Part shown: in pieces, positions 21,765 through 32,612 of the stretch
How positions within the stretch are numbered: the first letter of the stretch is position 1
How the letters are laid out: every line of letters begins with the position of its first letter
From: Mycoplasma tauri
GTDB lineage: Bacteria; Bacillota_I; Bacilli_A; Mycoplasmatales; Metamycoplasmataceae
Direction: 5' to 3'
Length of the DNA stretch: 64,000 bases
NCBI RefSeq assembly: GCF_016925555.1
Contig: NZ_CP070479.1
Coordinates: 310,001-374,000, forward strand
Notes under the pieces: generated by a model
Told to the model about the DNA's origin: nothing
The model's input: only the letters and a program-made list of their open reading frames with translations
Databases searched by the model: none
Made by a program: the position numbers and the translations under genes

Positions 21765-23579
21765 ATGCAAGCATTGATTTTAGCGGCTGGTAAGGGAACA
21801 AGATTAAAAAAATTAACCAAAGAAAATCCTAAATCTATGGTTAAGATTAATGAAACTACTTTAATAAAAAGAATGTTAGATATTTTGGATAAAAAATCAC
21901 TAAATCAAATAATTATTTTAACTGGATACAAGAATGATTTATTAAAAAACTATATAAATTCATTAGGTTTAAAAACAAAATTAAAATTTATAAATAATGA
22001 TAATTATGATTCGACAAATAACATCTATTCTATGTTTTTAGCAAAAAATGAAATGGTTAATGATGACACTTTAACATTAGAATCCGATCTAATATTTGAT
22101 GAAGAAATTATTGATGAACTACTTAGCGATGATAGAAAAAATTTAGCATTAGTTTCAAAATATGAAAACTGAATGGACGGAAGTTGCCTAAAAATTGATG
22201 AGAAAGAAAAAATTACTCATTTTATTTCAAATAAAGATTTTGACTATGATGAAGCAAATCAATATTATAAAACTGTTAATATTTACAAATTTTCTAAAGA
22301 ATTTTCACAATTAACATACTTTCCTTTTTTAGAAGCATTAATTAGTTCAAGGGGAAAAAATGATTATTATGAAGATGTATTGAAATTAATAGTGCCTTTA
22401 AATAACAATTTAATGTTTGCTAAAATTCTTTCTAAAGATCATAAGTGATATGAAATAGATGATGAAGCAGATTTAAATATAGCAGAATCTATTTTTTCAA
22501 AAGGTGAAGATAAGTTAATAAGGTTTCAAAATCGCTATGGAGGTTATTGAAGATATCCAAAATTACTAGACTTTTGCTATCTTGTAAATCCATTTTTTCC
22601 ACCTAAAAAAATGGTAGAAGAATTAAAATATAATTTTAAAACTCTCTTAGAACAATATCCATCTGGACTAGAAGTTAATTCTAATTTATGTGCGAAAATA
22701 TATGGAATAAAAAAAGAAAGAGTTGTTGTTGGCAATGGTGCTGCTGAATTAATAAAATCATTAATGGAAGGTATGGAAGGCAAAATTGGTTTTGTAAGAC
22801 CTACTTTTGAGGAATATCCTAATAGATACCCTAATTTAAAGAGTGTAATTTATACTCCTAAAAATGATGAATTTTCATATACTGTTAAAGACTTGATGAA
22901 TTTTTTTGAAGATAAAGATATTAAAGGTCTAATTTTAATTAATCCTGATAATCCAACTGGGAACTATATTCCTAAAAGTGATGTTATAGACCTTATATAT
23001 TGAGCTAAAAAAAGAGAAATTGTTTTAATTTATGATGAAAGCTTTTCAGATTTTGCAGATGAAGAAAATAATACTCTTGTAAGCGATGAATTTCTTGAAT
23101 TATATGAAAAATTAATAGTTATAAAATCTATTTCTAAATCATATGGCATTCCAGGCTGTAGATTAGGATTTTTATGTTCATCAAATGAGAATCTTATAAA
23201 AAATATTAAAAAGTCAGTGTCAATTTGAAACATAAATTCTTTTGGAGAATATTATTTACAAATATTTGAAAAATACAAAAAAGACTATTTTATAGCCTTA
23301 AAATGCATAAAAAATGCTAGAAAAAATTTTGTTAAAAAGCTTTTAGAAATTAAAGAATTCAGAATTATTCCTAGTCAAGCAAATTACTTGACAATAGAAG
23401 TTTTAAAAGGGACTTCAAAGAATTTATGTATTAAAATGCTAGATAAAAACATTTTTATTAAAGATCTTACGTCTAAAATAGGTTTTACTGACAGACAATT
23501 TATAAGAGTTGCAGTAAGAAATGAAACTGATAATAACTTATTTATTGAAGCTGTTAAAGCATACTTTGATAAATTTTAA
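21765..23579 (+). CDS. Bifunctional LicC-like cytidylyltransferase fused to a CobD/HisC-like PLP enzyme
   Basis: 604 aa, AAAGGAG upstream. Residues 1-245 are a nucleotidyltransferase. They contain ILAAGKGTRLKKLTKENPKSM (nucleotide binding), NYDSTNNIYSM and LESDLIF (metal site), then WYEIDD at 228-233. That combination is characteristic of LicC/PntC enzymes, which activate phosphocholine, phosphoethanolamine or aminoethylphosphonate with CTP. Residues 255-604 are a fold-type I PLP domain with YGGY…LLDF…NP at its start, GNGAAELI, NPDNPTGN (about 394), YDES and SKSYGIPGCRLGF with the Schiff-base Lys458. The YGG…NP opening is closer to CobD-type phospho-amino-acid decarboxylases than to HisC. The two activities would act on one metabolite. 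It is followed by licD. Confidence 0.8.
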
Positions 23580-23673
23580 TTAAGCAATAAAAAATAAAGT
23601 TCTAAAATTATTCTATTTTATATGCTGTATTTTAATATTCTAATATCAATAAAATATTTTTTAGGAGTTAATT

Positions 23674-24429
23674 ATGTATGAAAAACAAATTAAAGCATAT
23701 GAGTTATTAAAGGAATTTATTAGTATAGCCAATAAACACAGCTTAAAATATATGATTATGTATGGGACTCTTTTGGGTGCAAAAAGACATAGTGGCTTTA
23801 TCCCTTGAGATGATGATATAGATTTGGTAGTTCCTAAAGAAACTTTAGACTTTTTGATCAAGAATTATCCTTCAAAGATTTATACCCCTGAAAATGGAAA
23901 TAGTCCATTATTAATTCCAAAGTTTACAAATGATAAACCTGAAAATGAAGATGCGGTTTTTTTAGATCTTTTTCTTACTATACCCACATCAAAAGAAAGG
24001 ATTAAAAAATTTTTAAGTTTTAAAAATAAAATCAGGTATCTACATACCTTTAGCCGTAGGAAAACATTTAAATGTCAGTGAGGTTTAAGAATAGTTAGAT
24101 TTTTTTCATTATTAACATGAATTACTAAAAAATATAAAATTACTGATGCTTATGAAGATTTATATGAAAAAGATAGCAATTTAGTATGCGTGTTAAATTT
24201 TCCAATTAATAAATTAACATATAAAAATACATATTCAAATCTTAATTATGAAACTAGCATTGAGGATAAATTTGTAGATTTAACTGTAAAAATTCCAAAC
24301 AATTGGGAAGAAATTTTAATTCAAACGTATGGTAATGATTGAGAAACACCTATAAAGTTCAAAAATTGTGAACACTTAGGTTTGTATGATATGAAAAAGT
24401 TTATATATAAAAAGAAAGATAAGAAATAG
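23674..24429 (+). CDS. licD: LicD family phosphotransferase
   Basis: 251 aa. The LicD signature [21 protein letters not shown] at residues 31-51 holds the paired aspartates of the nucleotidyltransferase-fold active site, and the C-terminal NNWEEILIQTYGNDWETP matches the family end. LicD proteins transfer phosphocholine or related groups from CDP-precursors to glycans or teichoic acids, so this is the logical last step for the preceding LicC fusion. A 94-nt gap with AGGAG before the ATG separates it from the fusion gene, so it may have its own promoter. One tryptophan is TGG, others are TGA. Confidence 0.88.
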
Positions 24430-24477
24430 TTATTATTTAATTTTTTACGGAAAATTTTTACTCAGATTTTTGTTTTC

Positions 24478-24508
24478 AAAAATACACCCAAATTGGATGT
24501 ATTTTTTT
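24478..24508. terminator. Bidirectional terminator between licD and the acid phosphatase
   Basis: Complementary arms (AAAAATACACCC and GGATGTATTTTT, one mismatch) with A-run and T-run flanks between two convergent genes. Confidence 0.7.
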
Positions 24509-24520
24509 ATGGATAAAAAA

Positions 24521-25912
24521 TTATTTATTTGAAGTTGAAGGTTCTATATCTTTTTTGTATTTTGGATCATTTTGAATTTCTTTAATTGCTTCATAGAATT
24601 TTTCAACACTGCCATAGCCATATTCTCTATTTCATCCACCATACAATGCATTCCCTGGAACCATTATGTAAACTTGTTTTCATGGAGAGTTTACATCTTC
24701 TAGTTTTTTTGATACAGTGTTAAAATGTTTAACATTTGAACCTTCAAATTTAAAGTAGTCTTTAATTTGATTGTCATATATTTGATTTCTTTCACTGTTG
24801 GTCTTGTATTTAGAAATACTGTCAAAGAAATCATCAAAGTTATCTCCAACTTTCATCATTGTTTTTAATTTTATTTTAACTTCTGGAGATTGTAAAGCCC
24901 AACCATCAGAATTTTTATCAACGGCTTGCATTCTTATTGTTTTGTTAAATTTACCACCATAAGTATGAGCATCATCAGATGTATTTCAAGTTAATCATGG
25001 TTTACTTCTAAATTTAGTGTCTGAGAATTTTTGATTTTTAAATTCAAACTCATTAAAGGTTTTTGCATCATCTTTATTTTCTTTGCTCGCTTTAGCTTCT
25101 TCTTCATGAAGATAAGGAATTGCGCCTTTCATCCAGAATTGAAAGTCTTCAACATATTTAACACCTACTGCTTTAAGATTTTTCTTTACAGCATCTCTTA
25201 TGGCAGTTGATTGGTTCATGTCAGAGTTATAGAATACAAGCCCTCCATTAGAGTGAACATGATTAATAAAATCTACAGCACCAGGTATTGCATTTCTATT
25301 ACCTAACAAATCCTGTTTCTCTTTTTTACTATGAGAGTGACCGCCAGTTAACATATTATTTGCTTGAGTTCATTCATTTTGTAAAACTGTTTCATCAATG
25401 TCCATAAATACAACAGGAATACTTTTTCCGCTCGTTGGAGCATTGATAGTTTTATTATTTCCATCAAATTTTCAAGTTGTATCAAAATGATCTTTGTTTT
25501 TATATAATAATTTATCAAAAGCTATTTTTGCAAATTCGTAAGCTTGTTCTTTTGCAATTTTAGCTTCAACAGACTTAATAAATCAAATAACTGCTCCAAA
25601 AGAACCCACATCTTTATTTAATGTTTGAATGATTTTGTGTTTTTGTGGCTCAGATAATTTAATACCACTGTTTGATACTAATTTTGTAAGCTCATTAACA
25701 GCATCGTTTTTTTGAGTATCATTTAAATCTTTTCATACTGTTTTAATTTGAGCAAAAAGTTCATTAATTGTATTTTTTTGATTTGCAGTTTTATTTTCAT
25801 CAACTTTTTTAATCTCATCTTGATTTTTGCTACATGAAATAACTGTTAACGGAACTAAAGTTGCAATTGAGGCAGATAAAATTCCAGATAAAAGTATATT
25901 TTTTTTCTTCAT
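24521..25912 (-). CDS. 5'-nucleotidase / acid phosphatase lipoprotein (P4-like, HAD superfamily)
   Basis: 463 aa. The signal peptide ends in a lipobox (PLTVISC), followed by a 130-residue Lys/Asn-rich helical spacer. The catalytic domain has VVFMDIDETVLQN near residue 170 (nucleophile and acid/base aspartates), IPGAVDFINHVHSNGGLVFYNSD and VGDNFDDFFD. These are the three motifs of class C lipoprotein e(P4)-type phosphatases, which dephosphorylate nucleotides outside the cell. That would allow nucleoside uptake in an organism unable to make nucleotides. Homologues are about 270 aa, so the N-terminal spacer and inserts are unusual. Confidence 0.85.
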
Positions 25913-26047
25913 ATTTAAATCCTATTCTTTTTCATATTTATATACTTAAATTAAAAATTAATTATATTAATATAATTTTATATTTTTTTGTAGATTGATT
26001 AATTAAATTTACTAAAAATACATGTTTATAGCATAAGTTAAAAAAGA

Positions 26048-26075
26048 ATAAAAAAATAAAGGGTGCCCTTTATTT
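26048..26075 (-). terminator. Terminator overlapping the stop codon of the distal DHH gene
   Basis: AATAAAGGG and CCCTTTATT form a 9-bp stem around TG. Read leftward it is followed by T7, and the right arm covers the gene's TAA. Confidence 0.8.
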
Positions 26076-27068
26076 AACTTGGTCTTCATTACCATACTTT
26101 TCTCATCTATCAACTTCAGCATTACAATCATTAATTACTGATTGAATCATGCTAAATGAATCAAGCATAGAACCAGATGCTCTTTCATGACCTCCACCGC
26201 CATACTTGACTGCTACATTACGAACACATGGTCCAATAGATCTATATTCAACTCTAATTTTTCCATTTTCTTCTTCATTAAATAGAACTCAAAATGGATA
26301 TCCTTTTAAGTTACCAATTAAATTAACTCTACATACCTCATTGGGTTTTTTTCCTAATTCTAGTGTTTCTTTATATGTAATTGTTGAATAAGCTACTTTT
26401 CCATCTGTTTTAAGATTTTCAAAAATCTTTAAATTAACTTTAAGATCTTCAATATTTTTTTGCGCTAAACCTAAAAATATTTTTTCGGCATTCATTCCTG
26501 TTTTATAAAGCAATGCAGCTAATTCATGCGTTCTGTGTGAAGTGTCTGAAAATTGAAAGCACCCGCTATCTGTAACCATACCTAAAAAGATAAATTCTGC
26601 TGCTTTTGGGCTAATTTTTCAATTGCATTGGTAAGCTAATTCAGCAATCATTTCGGCCGCTGCAATTCTAGCAGATTCAACTCATCTAGTGCAATTATCT
26701 AGGTCATCTCCATTTGGATGGTGGTCAATTCTAAGAGTTTGCGGAAATAAGTTTTTATCTAATACTTCCCTTAAAAATAACCTTTCTTTTCCATTTCCAT
26801 CAACAACAATACCTAATGATTTTTTAAGAATTTCATCACTTGGAATTTCATCAAATTGAAAATTCATAAAACTAAGTGATCCACCATTATCACCTATAGC
26901 ATAGACATTTTTGTTTGGATAATTTTCTCTAATTAATTCTCTAAGTCCAAATTGACTTCCTAAACAATCACCATCTGGACGCACATGATGAAATATAACT
27001 ATTGAATCATATTTTTCTATTAATTCTTTAGCATCATTTCATTTACCTAAAACCATATTGCCTGCCAT
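26070..27068 (-). CDS. DHH family phosphoesterase (NrnA/MgpA-like), distal copy
   Basis: 332 aa. The DHH motifs are FHHVRPDGDCLGSQ, IVVDGNGKERL, RIDHHPNGDD and VTDSGCFQFSD, and the C-terminal DHHA1 domain has YGGGGHERASG. Members of this family degrade nanoRNAs, pAp or cyclic dinucleotide products; the exact substrate is not readable from sequence. The ATG at 27066-27068 follows the stop of the upstream paralogue by one base and has GAGAGG before it; an internal ATG at 27056 is an alternative. It is the second of two tandem paralogues. Confidence 0.85.
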
Positions 27069-27069
27069 A

Positions 27070-28038
27070 TTATTTAGCCTCTCATTCAGTTATTGCATTG
27101 TTTAAATCTTTTAAAACAACAGGAACCATGTCTCAATTATCTATTGTAATTCCAGCAGCATTATCGTGCCCGCCGCCATTATATTTATTGGCAACTTTAT
27201 TAACTAATGGACCATTTGAACGTAGCCTTCCACGAACTTTTCCATCTTCAAGTTCTATAAAAAATGCTCAACATGAATTGTCTTCAATGTTTGCGAGTTC
27301 ATTTACAAATGAAGCTGCTTTTAAGCTATCAAATCCAATTTCTTTCATAACATCTGGTGTTATACAGTAATATAAAACTCTGCCATCTTTTTTAAAGTTT
27401 GAAAGTATTTGTCCAATAAATTTGATATCTTGAACAGATCTTTGATTTAAATTTTTGTAGATAAAATCTGGACTAAAATTGCTTTTATCATAAAGGTGAG
27501 CTGCAAGTTTAAATGTTCTGCTTGATGTATCTGGATATAAAAATCTACCACTATCTGTAACAATACCTAGAAACACGTGGCTAGCTGCTTTTTTGCTGAT
27601 TTTTCAATCAGCTTCTCTAGCTATATCTGCAATCATTTCGGCAGCAGCTACATAATGTTCATCAACTCATAAATAGTCATACTCAATATCACTTCCATTT
27701 GGATGATGGTCAATTCTTAAAGTTGCGGTAAATTTTTTATCTAATAACAATTGAGAACATTCAATTCTGTCAGAACTAGATGCATCACAAACTATACCAA
27801 GCGAGTTTGAAAAATCAATTGAACTTATGTCATCAAAGTCATATTCCATAAAGTCAAAAACACCAACATTGTCTCCAACTTTGTAAACTCTTTTATTAGG
27901 ATAATTATCTCTAATTAATTCGGCTAAACCTGCTTGACAACCTAAACAGTCTCCATCAGGACGTATATGGTGAAAAATAATTATATTCTTGTATTTTTCT
28001 ATAGCTTCTATAGCTACTTTTGCATTTCCAATTTTCAT
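27070..28038 (-). CDS. DHH family phosphoesterase (NrnA/MgpA-like), proximal copy
   Basis: 322 aa, paralogue of the next gene downstream. It has FHHIRPDGDCLGCQ, IVCDASSSDRI, RIDHHPNGSD and VTDSGRFLYPD, then YNGGGHDNAAG of the DHHA1 domain. The two copies differ at many positions, including the Ser/Cys after DCLG and the second motif, so the duplication is old. Mycoplasmas commonly carry such pairs. AAGGAG lies upstream of the ATG at 28038. Confidence 0.85.
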
Positions 28039-28089
28039 TTTTTACTCCTTTTTACATAAAAGTGTTTTTTTGCCTTTTTTATAGGTAAA

Positions 28090-28833
28090 TTATACTTTTT
28101 TTATAATTTCTCAATTTATAAAAATTCCATTATAAATAAGGTGATTTATAATATTATTATAAATTTTATTATTGATTTCTGGTGTAACAATTTGACAAAA
28201 TGTTTCAAAATTTTTAAAAAGATAATAAATGGATTTTAATTCTTTAGTTCATTTTTGATTCATGGTACAACTTCCACATGTATAGCCACCTTGTTTGAAA
28301 CTAAAGTCGCACAAATTACTAGGAGATTTACAGTTAATACATCTTTCTATTTGTGGATGTATGCCATTGTATTTCAAAAACTTTGAAACTAAATAAGTCT
28401 TAGCATAATTATAAAATGTATATGAATCAATGTTAATATTTTTAGTTAATTTTACATAATAGGAATCATAATATTCAAGAATTTTTTTATAAGCTTCAAA
28501 AACTTCACTAGAATTTTGCTTAAAGTTTTCAAGGAAATCACACATTTTTGAAACAAACAATAATGTTGCTTTATCACTATAATTAGGCTGTATTTGTAAA
28601 ACTGCTTTTTTTAATTTACTCATTTTATCTACATTTTTGCTTTTAAAATATTCTAAATTTACAATTGATCCAATTTGCAAATTTTGTCTATTTTTTGAAT
28701 TGGCCTTAAAAATTCCTGGGCTGTATAAAATTAAGAGACCATTTTTTGTTAAAGCTTTTACAATTGCTGCATATTCTTTTTGCAAATAATTATCAATCTT
28801 CAATATGACTACAGACTCTTCTTTTTCTGCCAT
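28090..28833 (-). CDS. recO: DNA repair protein RecO
   Basis: 247 aa. The N-terminal OB-fold (SVVILKIDNYLQKEYAAIVKALTKNGLLILYSPG) is followed by a helical domain and a zinc-binding pair, CINC and CGSC, near residues 177-204. RecO loads RecA with RecR at gapped DNA. GAGGA precedes the ATG at 28831-28833; an in-frame ATG at 28887 would add an 18-residue hydrophobic tail that the family lacks. It is read leftward and sits 51 nt upstream of the DHH pair. Confidence 0.85.
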
Positions 28834-28940
28834 AATATCCTCATATATTTTTAAAATTATTATTTTAATTATAGTAAAATTTAACATATTAATGTTATTA
28901 TAATAATCATATTTATTATTTTTAAGGTAGGTATATATTT

Positions 28941-29234
28941 ATGACTAATAATGAAATGGAAAGGATTTTTAAAGAAATCATCTTATCTACTCCTGGTGTT
29001 AAACAGTTGTTATATGTTGGAAAAATAGATAACAAAGAATATAATTTTCCTTTTATGGTTGAAAAAAATGATAAAAATGAATGAACTTTTATTGCCACTT
29101 TAGAAATAATTAGAAATACTAATGCAAAAGATTTATCTAAAAATATTTCAAAATTATTGAAATATACAATGAAAAAGAAAAATGAAAAAATAGAAAAAAT
29201 TAACTTGTTTATAGGGGGATTATGTAATGAGTAA
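28941..29234 (+). CDS. Small YloU/Asp23-like protein
   Basis: 97 aa, containing one TGA tryptophan codon. The pattern ILSTPGVKQLLYVGK, then a β-rich middle and IEKINLFIGGL at the end, recalls Asp23/YloU proteins. In Firmicutes these precede the DAK-domain gene (yloV/fakA), exactly as here. The similarity is weak, so position carries much of the argument. The last 8 nt overlap the fakA-like gene, and the GGGGG just before that ATG doubles as its ribosome-binding site. Confidence 0.55.
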
Positions 29235-30870
29235 TCAAAAAAATGATGCTATTGATGGCAAGATTTATTCAAAATTAATTATCTCTGGTGCAAATAATTT
29301 AATAAATAATAAGAACAGAATAGATGCACTTAATGTTTTTCCAGTTCCTGATGGAGACACAGGTACCAATATGTCTGGTACAGTTGAAACAGCTGCTAAA
29401 GTTCTTGTAAATATTGATAATGAAAACATTGGTGAGGTTTCAGCAATTGTTTCTAAAAATATGCTTTTAGGTGCTAGAGGTAATTCTGGTGTTATTATGA
29501 GCCAAATTTTTAAAGGTTTTGCGAATTATTTTCAAAATAAAAAGTCTGTAAGCATCACCGAAATGATTGATGCATTTAAGAGCGCAACAGAGAGAGCGTA
29601 TCAGTCTGTTTTAAAACCTGTTGAAGGTACAATACTTACTGTTATAAGGGAAACTACTGAAAATTTAGAAAAAGAAGTTAATAAAAATACAACTTTAAAA
29701 GAGTTCTTTGAAATTGCTAAAAAATTCGCTCGTATAGCTTGTGACAATACTCCAAACAAGTTAAAAATTCTAAGGGAAGTAGGTGTAACTGACTCAGGTG
29801 GAGAAGGTTTATATTCATTCATAGAGGGAATGTCAAAATATATAAATGATGGCACTGTTGTTGAGATCGCACAAGATGAAGTCCAAATTGACAAGTTTAT
29901 AAGTTCTGATGAGGTTTATTCAGGTGAATTTGGTTATTGTACTGAATTCATTATTGAGCTTAAAAATGAAAAAGAGTTTAATAAAAATGAATTCGAATCA
30001 TCATTATCTAAGAAGGCTAATTCTTTAGTTGTTGTTCAAGATGGAGAGCTTGTTAAAGTTCATGGACACACACTTAAACCTGGAAATTTATTAAATTTTG
30101 GCCAAAAATATGGTGAATTTATAAAAATTAAATCTGAAAACATGAGTCTCCAAGCTGAAGACTCAAGAAATAAAAATGTTTCTTTAAACAATTCTGATAC
30201 AAATGGCAATAGTTCAAAATGTGCAATTATTTCATGCAATCTTGGCACGGGAATTATTAATAAAATGAAAGATCTTGGTTGTACAGCCATAGTTGAGAGT
30301 GGACAAACTCAAAATCCGTCTGCTGCAGACCTAATTGAAGCCATAGAAGCAGTTAAATCTAAAGATGTGTTCATTTTACCTAATAATTCTAATATTTTCT
30401 TAACTGCTGAGCAAGCTGCACAAGCAATTAAAAACAAGAAAATTCACATCATACACACAAGGACTCAATTGCAAGGTATCAATGCAATGTTAGCTTTTAA
30501 TAAAGATTCAAGTGCCGAAGAAAACAAGGAATTAATTGAAGAAGTTGTTAGTATGATTAAAACAGCTGAAATTACAAAAGCGGTTAGATCAACTACTTTA
30601 AATGGTATAAAAATCAAAGAAAATGACTATATAGCTATTCTTGATGGCAAAATTATTTCATGTAAATCTTCATATATTGATGCAGCTAAGGCTGTAATAA
30701 GTAAAACTGCAAATGAAGAAACACAGGTTATTACTATTTATTATGGAAATGAAGCTTCTGAAGCAGATGCTAATGAGTTGGCTGACTATATTTCTAAATC
30801 ATATGATTGTGAAGTAGAAACCATAAATGGCAATCAACCTAACTATTACTTCTTTATTGGGTTTGAATAA
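29227..30870 (+). CDS. fakA: Fatty acid kinase subunit FakA-like (DAK2/YloV family)
   Basis: 547 aa. The N-terminal DAK2 (DhaL-like) ATP-binding domain contains NVFPVPDGDTGTNMSGT (about residues 36-52, metal-binding aspartates) and LLGARGNSGVIMSQIFKGF. The middle and C-terminal domains match FakA of Gram-positive bacteria, with IILPNNSNI and the closing YYFFIGFE. FakA phosphorylates fatty acids held by FakB, giving acyl phosphates for phospholipid synthesis. No FakB gene is in this window. The location directly before plsX, which makes and uses acyl phosphate, supports this role. Confidence 0.85.
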   Translation: MSNQKNDAIDGKIYSKLIISGANNLINNKNRIDALNVFPVPDGDTGTNMSGTVETAAKVLVNIDNENIGEVSAIVSKNMLLGARGNSGVIMSQIFKGFANYFQNKKSVSITEMIDAFKSATERAYQSVLKPVEGTILTVIRETTENLEKEVNKNTTLKEFFEIAKKFARIACDNTPNKLKILREVGVTDSGGEGLYSFIEGMSKYINDGTVVEIAQDEVQIDKFISSDEVYSGEFGYCTEFIIELKNEKEFNKNEFESSLSKKANSLVVVQDGELVKVHGHTLKPGNLLNFGQKYGEFIKIKSENMSLQAEDSRNKNVSLNNSDTNGNSSKCAIISCNLGTGIINKMKDLGCTAIVESGQTQNPSAADLIEAIEAVKSKDVFILPNNSNIFLTAEQAAQAIKNKKIHIIHTRTQLQGINAMLAFNKDSSAEENKELIEEVVSMIKTAEITKAVRSTTLNGIKIKENDYIAILDGKIISCKSSYIDAAKAVISKTANEETQVITIYYGNEASEADANELADYISKSYDCEVETINGNQPNYYFFIGFE

Positions 30871-30884
30871 AATATGGAGGATTT

Positions 30885-31886
30885 ATGTATAAAATAGCTT
30901 TTGATGTAAATGGAAATGATAATGGCGTTACAGCTGCCGTATTGGCAAGCTGTAAATTTTTAATTAATAATGAGGATTTTGAAATAATTTTAATTGGCGA
31001 TAAAGACGAAATAACTAAAGCTTTAACAAAAGTTAAAAATCAACCTAAAAATCTTAAGATAATTGATAATCCAAATATGCCTTCAGATGTTAAAAACATC
31101 CATAAATCTCTTAGGGAAAATACTTCAATGAATGAAGCCATCAATCTTGTTGCAAACAGAAAAGCTGATGCTGTTTTATCTAGCGGAGACTCTGGAGCAT
31201 ATTTAGCTTCTGCAACTTTTAAAATTAAAAGATTGCCAGGTATCAATAGAGCAGCTTTTATGCCGATCATGCCAACAATTGTTGGAAGAAAGTTTTTACT
31301 TCTTGATGTTGGAGCTAACATTGAAACTAAAAGTGAGTATTTAGTAGAGTGAGCTAAAGTCGCAAATGTTTATGCGAGAGCTCTGTTAAATATTATTAAG
31401 CCTAGAGTTTCAATCATTAATATTGGAACAGAAGATTATAAAGGGCTCGAAGCTGTTAAAGTAGCTAATGAAATTTTAAAAAATGATTTTACAATTAATT
31501 ATGTGGGTTATGTTGAACCCAGAACCATTTTAGAAGGCGTAGCTGATGTTGCAGTAATAGATGGTTATGGCGGTAATTTAGTTTTAAAGAGTCTTGAAGG
31601 GGCTATTTTATCCTTTAAAAAATTAATTAAGAATAAGATAATGTCAAAAACTATTAGAAAAATTGGTTATTTATTTTTAAAAGGCTCTTTTAAGGATGTT
31701 GCGGAAACACTTGATTATAGAAACGTGGGAGCTGCATGAGTTATTGGACTTAATGGTGTATGTATAAAATCACATGGAAGTAGTGATGAAAAAGCCTATA
31801 CAGGGGCACTTAATCAAATTAAATTAGCACTTAAAAAGAATATTCTTAATTCTGTCAAAAAAGAACTTGGAGTTGATGATGAGTAG
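30885..31886 (+). CDS. plsX: Phosphate acyltransferase PlsX
   Basis: 333 aa. It starts IAFDVNGNDNGV (usually DAMGGD), with VLSSGDSGAYLASATFKIKRLPGI near residue 97 and RPA-type motifs. VADVAVIDGYGGNLVLKSLEGA and a RNVGAAWVIGLNGVCIKSHGSS segment match PlsX. PlsX interconverts acyl-ACP and acyl phosphate; mollicutes often lack fatty-acid synthesis, so it probably works with FakA. GGAGG precedes the ATG. The final codons overlap rnc by 8 nt. Confidence 0.92.
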
Positions 31887-32550
31887 TAAATTTGTTGACT
31901 TAATGTCTAAATTTGGCATAGATGTTGACAATTATGCAATTTATAAAGAAGCATTTACACACGGTTCGTCTACTAAAGGTTCTAAAATAAATTATCAAAA
32001 ATTAGAATTTTTAGGTGATGCAATTTTACAATTCATAGTATCAGATAAAATTTACAAAAATTTTAAACAAATGAATCAAGGAGAGTTAACACTTCTTAGA
32101 TCAAGGCTTGTTTGTACTGAATCATTAAACGAATTAACCAATAAAATGGGCTTAAAAGATTTTTTGGTTTCTAATTCAAGAGTAAAAATAAATGATGATA
32201 TTTTAAACTCTAAAAATGTAGGTGCAGATATTTTTGAATCACTTGTTGCTGCTATTTACCTAGATAAAGGGCTAAATGTTGCTAAAGAATTTATCTACAA
32301 AACTGTTTTAAAATCTATTGATTCAATAAATCCTAAGCTTGAATTAAAAGATTCTAAAACATTATTACAAGAACACATGCAATCATTTAGTAAACAAAAC
32401 ATAACATACAATACATATTCTATTGATAACAAACTATTTAAAGCTGATGCAATTCATGATGGAATAATCTATGGATCAGGCACTGGTAATAGCAAATTTG
32501 AAGCTGAAGAAAATGCTGCTACTATTGCTTTGAAAAAGCTTATTAAATAG
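31879..32550 (+). CDS. rnc: Ribonuclease III
   Basis: 223 aa. The RNase III signature KLEFLGDAILQF and the catalytic second site VGADIFESLVAAIYLDKG are intact. A C-terminal dsRNA-binding domain follows (DSKTLLQEHMQ … KFEAEENAATIALKKLI). GGAG at 31869-31872 gives 6-nt spacing to the ATG at 31879; an ATG at 31876 is also in frame. Operon position plsX-rnc-smc is conserved in Firmicutes. It processes rRNA precursors and structured mRNAs. Confidence 0.95.
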   Translation: MSSKFVDLMSKFGIDVDNYAIYKEAFTHGSSTKGSKINYQKLEFLGDAILQFIVSDKIYKNFKQMNQGELTLLRSRLVCTESLNELTNKMGLKDFLVSNSRVKINDDILNSKNVGADIFESLVAAIYLDKGLNVAKEFIYKTVLKSIDSINPKLELKDSKTLLQEHMQSFSKQNITYNTYSIDNKLFKADAIHDGIIYGSGTGNSKFEAEENAATIALKKLIK

Positions 32551-32612
32551 ATTATCATTCATTAATAATTTATAATTTTTGAGATTTAGTATTATTTTAG
32601 ATCGGAGCAAGT

